A stretch of DNA of 64,000 nucleotides from Gordionus sp. m RMFG-2023 (Eukaryota > Nematomorpha > Gordioida > Chordodea > Parachordodidae). Numbering within the stretch: position 1 is the stretch's first letter; each line of letters starts with the position of its first letter. Shown in pieces: positions 54,895 through 63,800 of this stretch. The position numbers and the translations under genes are program-made. Location: positions 53,606,703 to 53,670,702 of the forward strand of contig NC_088777.1 in the NCBI RefSeq assembly GCF_954871325.1, in the 5' to 3' direction. The notes below the pieces were generated by a model. That model was not told the origin of the DNA. It worked only from the letters and a program-made list of their open reading frames with translations, and made no database searches.

Positions 54895-57800
54895 CTCTCT
54901 CTTTCTTTCTCTCTTTCTTTCTCTCATTCTTTCTATGTAGCCTTATGTTGGCTATAGAAGAAAAAAAAATTATTTATGTTATAAAAATCATTTTTTTGAC
55001 CAAAAAAAAGAAGTGGATACGGAGAATAGTGTTGTTAAACGGCTCAATTCGAGCCGGTTTTTAACCGGCTAACTTAATATTTTATCCAGAAAAATATCAC
55101 TCATAAATGGCGGCACATAGGATTGACCATCAGGCGAAATCTCGACCCTTAGGCAATCTTTTCCGGGCTATGATATCGAGTTAACCGTTTTTTAAAAACC
55201 GGTTCGAATTGAGCCGTTTAAACAACACTAATGGAGAATAACATTAATTTCTAAGGCGACATTTGGTAAAAAATTTCAAAAAAGATGGCTTTTCAATAAA
55301 ATTTTGCATAATTTTATTGAAAAATAACTTGGGAGTCTTTTAATTATTTGCCATTTAAAAAGCATTCCTAAAATAATTGCATTGTTCCTAACATAACTTA
55401 ATCATAGAAATTTCTTTTACTTTTTCCCTGGAGGAGAGGACAATGATTGCCCCATCTAAATCTAACCAAGCCCTCAACATCATTGATCAGAAGGAACAGC
55501 TTAAAATCTCCAAATACACAGAAATTTCGAAAGACCATTGTTTAATTCCTATCATTTTCAACCACACTTGCCACCTTTGGCAAACTTGCCCTAGCATTCT
55601 TCAAAAAATTTAAGATCACAGATCAGTAAACTCTCAGAAGAACCCACTAGAGAAAGGTTATTTCTTCGACAAAGTTATAGCCTATAGCTATCGTTAAAGC
55701 GAATTACATCAGCTTCAATGGTACTCTACTAACCTAAGAGCTATCCTAGACCCTATCTACTTCTTATACTTTTTCTCTCACTTATAGAGGTCGAAGCTTT
55801 ATAAATTATAGTACTCTTTTATCTAAATATTCAGTAATAAAATTTTTCCAAAAAAAAAATGCCTAATAAAAAAAAATACCTGAAAGTACCTAGTGTTAGA
55901 GGTCACTGAGTTCTGGATGCTAAAGAATTAGAGATCTTCTCTGGACAAAGTATTTTCCAAAACCAGTCGTTTGGATAAGATCAAAAGGTTAGAGAGGAGA
56001 TATGATTTGATTGGTTAAAAATTATTCATGCACTTCTATTAATTAAGTTTTAAATTACCAGTTTTTTTAAATTAAATTACTTGCAACTGTATATATATTT
56101 TAATGTTATAAATTTAATTTCATAATTCGGTATTTTAATAAACTTTTTTAGATATATTGATATATTTATTAATTATTAATTATTATTTTTTAATTGTTTT
56201 AATTTGTCAATAAATTCATCGTTAATTGTGGAATATTCAATGTCATCAAAAAAAAAATCAAAGAAAGAAAGAAAGAAAGAGATTTTTTCTTTATTTTATA
56301 TTAAAATTAAATTTCAAAATGACCACCAAAATATATTATTAACATTATAGAATCGGTTGAATCAAAATAATGTAAATTGTTATTTCTTAAATTATCTACA
56401 AAATAATGAAATATTACAAAAGGGAGAAGATAAGGAAAGGATGAGTGACTTTAGGAAAGATCCTTGGAAAGTAAACTGCCTTTACCTAGTGTAGTTTGCT
56501 TTGAGGATGGCTAACGTCAAAAATATCGTGAATAATAATATATTTCTTTCTTTCTTTCACTTTCTTTTCTTTTCAATCTCTTTTTTATTCCTAAATTATT
56601 AGGCCCATTCAATATATACCATATGGTTCAAAAATAAAAGTAATTTTTGTAATTTATTTTCCGACCAATATAATTTTAACAAATCTTGAATCAGTTTTTT
56701 TGCAGAATTTATGTCTTTCCTTACTTCCTTGGGCCGCTTTACTAAAACTATTATTGGTCATTAAAACCCCCCCCATCTTTAAAGAAACCGCCAAGCTTTA
56801 AGATTTAACTTTAAAGATGGGTAAAAATTTTGGCTCTGTTGCTGAAGATCTTCCAAGTCGTTGTTAAAACAGTATTATTAGCGAGATTTCTAACACTGCT
56901 AATTTTAGGGAGAGATTCTAAAACCGCTAAAAATTGGCGAATCTTAGGAAGTAAACACTTGCATTTAAAGTTGAGTTTTTAAAAAAGAGAAGCCGCTCCT
57001 AACAGAGTTAAAAACCCTTTCGCGGTAGGTAAGAATTACAGTGTCAATTTCCTTAAAAAAAAATGAAGGAAATCAAAATTCGAGTGTTTACTTCCCTAGC
57101 ATCTATTAGTGTATTAATTTAAATTAATTTCAAAATTTTTAGCGAAATTCCCAATTTCTAAGCGATTTGTAAACGGGAAAAACCTAATTTATATTAATTT
57201 TTTAAAATCATTTTAAAAAAATTAAAATTAATAGAAATACCTGATTATCGGAGATTAGGAGAGGAAAAATTGAATATATTTTTATATGAACGAATCAAAT
57301 TATGAATCAAAAATGGATGTTTAGTGCTGGCTTGGGATTGGGCTAATCTGATTTTTAAAAAATAAATATCTTTTCCGATGCATAAAATAAATTGGTTTTG
57401 AAAATATATATGACTTTTTTTTTGAAAAAATTATTTTTTAAAAAATATATAAAATAAATATTATGAATTTCATTTTATTTTAAATAAACTTTTTATATTT
57501 TTTTTTTATATAGAAAAATAAAAATTAAAATAAATATATTTTCGCAAATGTTATATCGATAAATTTCGAAATATTTTTTTTTTTGTAATTATTTTTATTT
57601 TTAAATGTAAAGTCGCTTTTTTCTTTTCTTTTCTTTTTTTATTTTATTTTATTTTATTTTAATTTTTTAACATAATTTTATAGTTCGTAAATGCGGTAAA
57701 AATAATAATAAATAAGCAACTTTATTGAGTTTTTTTAAAATTCTCTAAACCAAGTATATAGCATTTTTCCGTGATATTTCTTCTAAGATTTAAATCCCGG

Positions 57801-60800
57801 AATTAAAATTTTGAATCTTGAAATGAGCAGGAAATGGGTTAAACGTGGACTCGAATGCAGGTTAACCAATTAGAAAAATGAAAATTGTGGGATCGGGAAA
57901 TGATTGGCAGTTCTAAAAAACCTTCCAGATTTATAATTTTGAATCTTGAAATGAGAAGGGAAATGAGTTAAACGCCGTAAATACTATTTTTAAAAAAAAC
58001 GGAAATTGTATGTGAACGGGATACGGAATGCAAGACTTACCTTTTTTTTAACTGGATGACCAATTAGAAAATCGAGATGAGGAAAGGATGGGGTTGATTG
58101 GCAGATCTAGTTCTAAAAAATGATCATTACCCAAGAACCCAAAGCCCGGCGTAAGAATGATTTATAACTATTATTAATAAAAAAAATTTTTGTAGAATAT
58201 TTTTTTAGAAAAAAAAAATTAATAAAAATAAAATAAAGATAAGACAGGTGTAAAAAAAAATAAATTTTTTTTTTTATGGGTTAGAATATTTTTAAATATT
58301 TAAAAATAATAATAATTAATAATAAAAAATAAATAATAAATATACATATATCGTAAAAAAAAATATATATTTTATTATATAAAATCGAAATTCAATAATA
58401 ATAATAATAAATAATAAAAATTAAAAATTAAAAATAACTAAAAAAAACAGTGTTATGTAATCCTATTCTTTTTCGATATTATTAAATTTAAAAAAGATGA
58501 AGAAAAATTGTTTTTTTTTACTAATATTTACATTAAAGTAAAAACATAAATAGTATTTATCGATATCATAAAAGTTATCCTTTAAAAACTCTTAATTTTC
58601 TAAAGGAATTTAAAGCAAAGCAATTATATATAAACAAAAAAATATTAAGAGTGCATTAAAAATGGGGTTCGGTCGGTTTTGGCCTCCTTCATTCTCACTC
58701 ACTTCAATTCGTAAAAATTTATTATATTATATATTATTTTTTTTTAAAAAAACCCTAAATTATTTTGTGTTTATATTTTAATTAATATAATGTCGTATGG
58801 GGGGGGGGGGGGGGATTCGGAATCTTCTGATTTTAAATCCGTTTCAACAGAAAATGTATTCTTAGCATGTGAAGAAGAGTACCCAAACCAGGTAAAATTT
58901 CAAACAATTTTGCCCGTGAACTTTAGAAAACTGTTTCTTAATTTATAATTAATTTTTATAATAGATTTTTTCATATAAAACTAATAAAAAAAATAAAATT
59001 GGCTGAAATTTATGGGGTAAATACTCGACGCATGCAGTAATAACAATTCCTCCAAGATCGGATTTTTAAAATCCGAAAATCGTCCTTGAGAGATCAGGAT
59101 ACCGAAACCCCACGGATTCCGAAACCCCATACGACATATGTTAATAATTCGATCCCAACGTTTGTCTTTTAACCAAAGAAACGGGAAAAAAAATCAACTT
59201 TTAACAGAAAAAAGAAAAGCTTAAAATTATAAGTTATATAACTGATAAAATTTGATTTAAATTTTATATCAAAAAGTATATGGATGAACGATGAGAGAAA
59301 AAAAAATATAAATTATAAAAACCTTCCGTAATCACTTCTTCAGTCTTCTTACTCCTACCTCCTTCTTCTTCTTCTTCGCTAACTTTCTTATCGACGGCCA
59401 TTTTCTTTTTTGCTTTCTCTCCTTCCTCTTCCTGATCTTTAATCTTTTTGGCGGGAGACACTTTCAAGGTCGCTGTCTGGGAATCGGTTCGCGATCCGTC
59501 GGCGATTACGACTTTGTAAGTACCGGAAGTGGAAGGGTTCGCGTTGAGTAGCTCCAATACGTACACCGTTTCGCCGTTCTTAGCGGGCTCGGAGTGGATT
59601 TTGTAACTGAGACCCGTTTTGTTTATTTCTCTACCGTCCCTATGGATCAAAAATTTTAAAAAATAATTATGGGATCGTATACAGTTACATCATTCCATAG
59701 CCCATGTTTATACTAATTCATTATGTTATAATACAAAATTCAAATTATCATCGTTATTATGTTTCCAAGATTTCGTTGTGTCACTGGACAATTCAAATTA
59801 CAGATTTGGGAGAGGGGGCGGGCTAGCCCTGACCCCTGACATCACCCAAAACCCCACCAAGAAAATTTTTCCAACAAAACCGACCCTAAAAGTATTTTAC
59901 ACGATATGTCCAATGCCTTATTTAATATTTCGGAGTGATAGTCGGGTCCTATTAGAATAAATTCAAGAATATATAAATATATTTATAATTAGTGTATGAG
60001 TTGCTAAACTTGAACCAGGTAACTTTTATGTCCTTCGAGTCAGGGACCTTACACAGGAACTTGACAGATTCGCCCAGAATTGCGGCCTTAATCAAAGTAA
60101 TGAAATATATATATATTCTGTAATTAAAGGAAGATTATATAGACCGAACCTAAGGATGATCACGCAAATAGCGTGGTTTAATAGATATTTTGTTCAGGGT
60201 TTTTGTGACACCTGCCATTCGTTTAGGGAGTTCCTTCCCATGGGTCGGTTCAACTGTTAGGCGCTCGATGCTAATTAGTTCCGAATTTTCGAGAACATGT
60301 CCATCACCATTTTTATTTGTAAAAAAAAGAATGGCTGCAAAAATATCACGAGGAAAAAAAGAAGGAAGGAATAAATTTTGACTCCTCAATACAAAATGAC
60401 TGACATCCCATATATCACAAAATCGTAATGAATAAATGAATAAAATTGTTCTAAGAGCAATGTAAATTAGATCTTGTTCTGTTTATTGTACGTCAAATTT
60501 CGATGAACATAGTTAATACCATCTAAATTTAAGAAATGAAACTTTCCCTTACCCTAACCTTAATTTTGCATATTTATTAATTAATCTTGTGTAGATAATG
60601 TACAAAAAATAAATTTGAGAATAGAAATAAATGTTAAGTTAACATAACCCTAAACTCTAACCCTAAACTCTAACCAATTTAAAAAATGAAACTTTCCCCT
60701 AACCCTAACACTTATCAATTATATATTTCTTTAAGGTCTACTTTTAAAATAAATTTTTATATTTTATCAAAATTTGTAATATAGGTGATACATATAATAA

Positions 60801-63800
60801 CGAAGGTTTTGGAGCCGTGTAAAATATCGCACAAGAGTTACAGAACATTATTAGAAATTTCGGGAAAATCGATTGGAATTCTAGGAAACTTAATTGAAGG
60901 ATTATCCAATAAATTAAACTAACGAGGGCGTCGCTACCTCTGATCATTTAGGATCTCATTACTACTTTTTATAATTGAAGGTTGTAAATTGAAATAATGA
61001 CCAATTATTAAGACGCAAATCTAATTCAGATGAAAATTACAATAACATTCGAACCCTTAATAATTAATATTGAGCCCTCAGCTAACGTATTTGGTGCTTT
61101 AAAATATTTGGAAAAACCAATTCCCCCAAGCTATACATGTCTCATACTTAATTATAAATTAAACTGAATCATGCCTAGGTCACAAAATCATCGCTCCTGA
61201 CAGTTTAACCTAATTAGGATCCCCATTAGCTAATCACCGCCCGCCAAGTGTGAAGAATTCCTTCCACAACATTTCCCAAAAGTTTTCACAATAAGTTAGC
61301 ATACCTTATGAACGAAGGCACATCATCATTTTCAATTACGCAAACATGATATCCAAAAATTCAGGACGAATTCAAAATATTTTTGGGAAAGAGTTTTAAA
61401 CATAACTCCCCCCCATAGTTATCTTCTAAATTGGGTGGTTAGGACCTTTTTTTCCACTCAATCTATTTATCTTTATTGTAATTTATATCATTTAGATTAA
61501 CAAACAACAACTCAGGGATCTCAGGCTTCATATTCCCCGCCGAAGTCGTTTATTAGTTGACGTAACCAACCAATGGGAGGCTAAATATCTAGATTTCTCA
61601 ACCAACCAATGGGAGGCTAGATATCTAGATTTCTCTAATTTAGCCTCAAAAAAATATATTTATTGGTTCTAAAAACACGTTATCTAAAAAAAATAATATA
61701 TATTTATAAAAATGAATTTTACTTGATCATTCAATTGTGATAAAAATTTAAGAATTTTGGGCTTTTCAACGACGATTTGCTTAGATTCTTTATCATCTTT
61801 CTCATCTCTGAAAAATATTTATGTAGTATAAATAAATAATTAGATAAAAATAACCGACTATAATAATGTTAATAAATTCTACTTTCGTTAACTAACGGCG
61901 TTTAAATAAAATTAACGTAATTGTGGTTGATTCAAATCTTATAAATCATAAAATCAGAATTTGATTCACTTTTTTTCATCTAGTCTTAGAACAACTTCAG
62001 CCGGATATGACCCACCATCCTGAGTGTGTATAATCAGCTTGTACACTCCTCCATCATTGGGCTCTACATTCTAGAATTTGAATAAATGAAAGAATTTATA
62101 AACCTTAGAAATTCTAAACGGAAAACTCAATATTTTCATCCAGAAAAATTTTCACTTCAAGCCTGAAGGCTTTGTTCAAAGATGGGCACAAAGGAGTAGA
62201 CATCTATTAGCGAAATCTCAAGCTAGAAAAAAATATTTATTTTGGCTAAAATATTGAGTTTGCCGTTTTATAGCAACATTTCTCGAACGTTAAAAACCGA
62301 AAGAAAAAAAAAATAACATGCGATTAAAATATGCTTTAAAAATATTTACGTTGAGGCATAGGGTGTATAAATTTTCGGTGTCGGATACGGGTTTGACCTT
62401 ATAATACGCTCTGTTTCTGACGGGCGATGTCGTCAATTTGAGTGGCTTTCCATCTTTGAACCATTCTAACCTCGGATTCTTATCCTGGGAGTTAGTAGTG
62501 CACTTGTATTCTATTATCAAGTTTTTCCCATCTTTTTCGAAAATTACGTTGGGTTGATCTACTTTGCAGCGGACCGAACTCTTCCGTCTCCACATATTCT
62601 TGGGAACGGTGAGGTCTTCTTCCTTTTTTTTCGCTCCCAGCATTTCGTCTTAAATATATATATTTAAAAAAAACAGGATCAATTTATCTGAATCGATTCT
62701 TCATCTGATTTAAATTTTTTTTACCATCAATTTGGAGGCTGATATTAGCGTTGCCTTCACCGTGAGGATTTTTCACGTGACATTTATATAATCCAGAGTC
62801 AGCTGGTTCTGGCGACTAATTTATAAACGGAAAGAAGGTATAGAGTTAAATTTAATAATATTTAGAATACACTCACTTTCAAAATTAGTATGTGCTCGTA
62901 AGTGTCCTTCTCTGGCAATTTCAAATTTTTCAGCGAAATTCGCTTGTGCTGCGGCGTAGCGGAAATCGGTTTATCGTTATAATACCATTCGTAAGTGCCC
63001 TCGGGATTCGATTGAACTTTGCAAATTATGCTCATAGTTTTCCCGTCACTCGAAGTTACTATGTCCGGTTTACCGACGAAGAACGGTGCCACCCCTGCGA
63101 TTCTTTGATCGGCGGCCATTTTATCTAATAAAAAAAATGGTCGTTAGTAATCGCGAATAATAAAAAATCAAACTTTTGGGTTCGACATCGTCTGCCATCT
63201 TCAACTCGGATGTTTGGAAAATGTTCTTCCTTCCGTCCGTAATGGATACCTTATAAATTCCAGCATCGGTGGGATCGAACTTGGGGATTTCTAAAGTGGA
63301 AATTGTTTCATTTCCGTTGAAGGTCGAACTAATTCTATATCTCACTCCTTGGTTTATTTGTACCCCGTCTCTGTTATTATATATATATATATATTTTTTT
63401 TTAAATAAAATAAGATAGATAATCGTATGAAAGGGTTGGTAAAACTATGTTAGTGTAAGATACCAGAGATTCTGTGAGAAAGAGATGGGGGTGGGGGGTA
63501 GTATTGTAATATAAAACATCGTTCTAGAGAAGCTAGTGTTGTTAAAGGGGTCGATTAGAGCCGATTTTTAGAAAACAGCTGACTCAATATTTTATCCAGA
63601 AAAATATTCACTCGATCCTGAAGATTCTGCTCAAAGATGGGCTACCACAAAGGTCTAGACATCTATTAGCGAAATCTGGAGTTTTTTAAACAATATTATT
63701 TAGGCTAAAATATTGAGTTTGCCTTTTTTTTAAAAACAACAACTAGCTAAAAGAGCATCAATAAATTCTTTGTAAGATGGAACATAAATACATTAATTCG

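Larger units (their letters stand above)
47756..59322. other. Very long intron (11.6 kb) between Ig4 and the Ser/Thr/Pro-rich linker
   Basis: It holds the unassigned ORF pieces at 48588-48932, a MITE remnant, the 75-bp duplication, the 140-172 bp array, CCGG-rich copies, a LINE fragment, a family 1 MITE and the palindromic repeat at 56876. At 47851-47925, TAGTGTTGTTAAAGTAACTAG begins another hAT-like terminus. The rest (57200-58700 especially) is A/T-rich low-complexity DNA. A short additional twitchin exon could be missed here. Confidence 0.5.
60087..61722. other. Intron within the Ig4 region (1.64 kb)
   Basis: It contains the unassigned ORF 60150-60334, the telomere-like segment 60526-60712 and the 36-bp duplication at 61564. 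The remainder is AT-rich with no recognised coding sequence. Confidence 0.55.
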
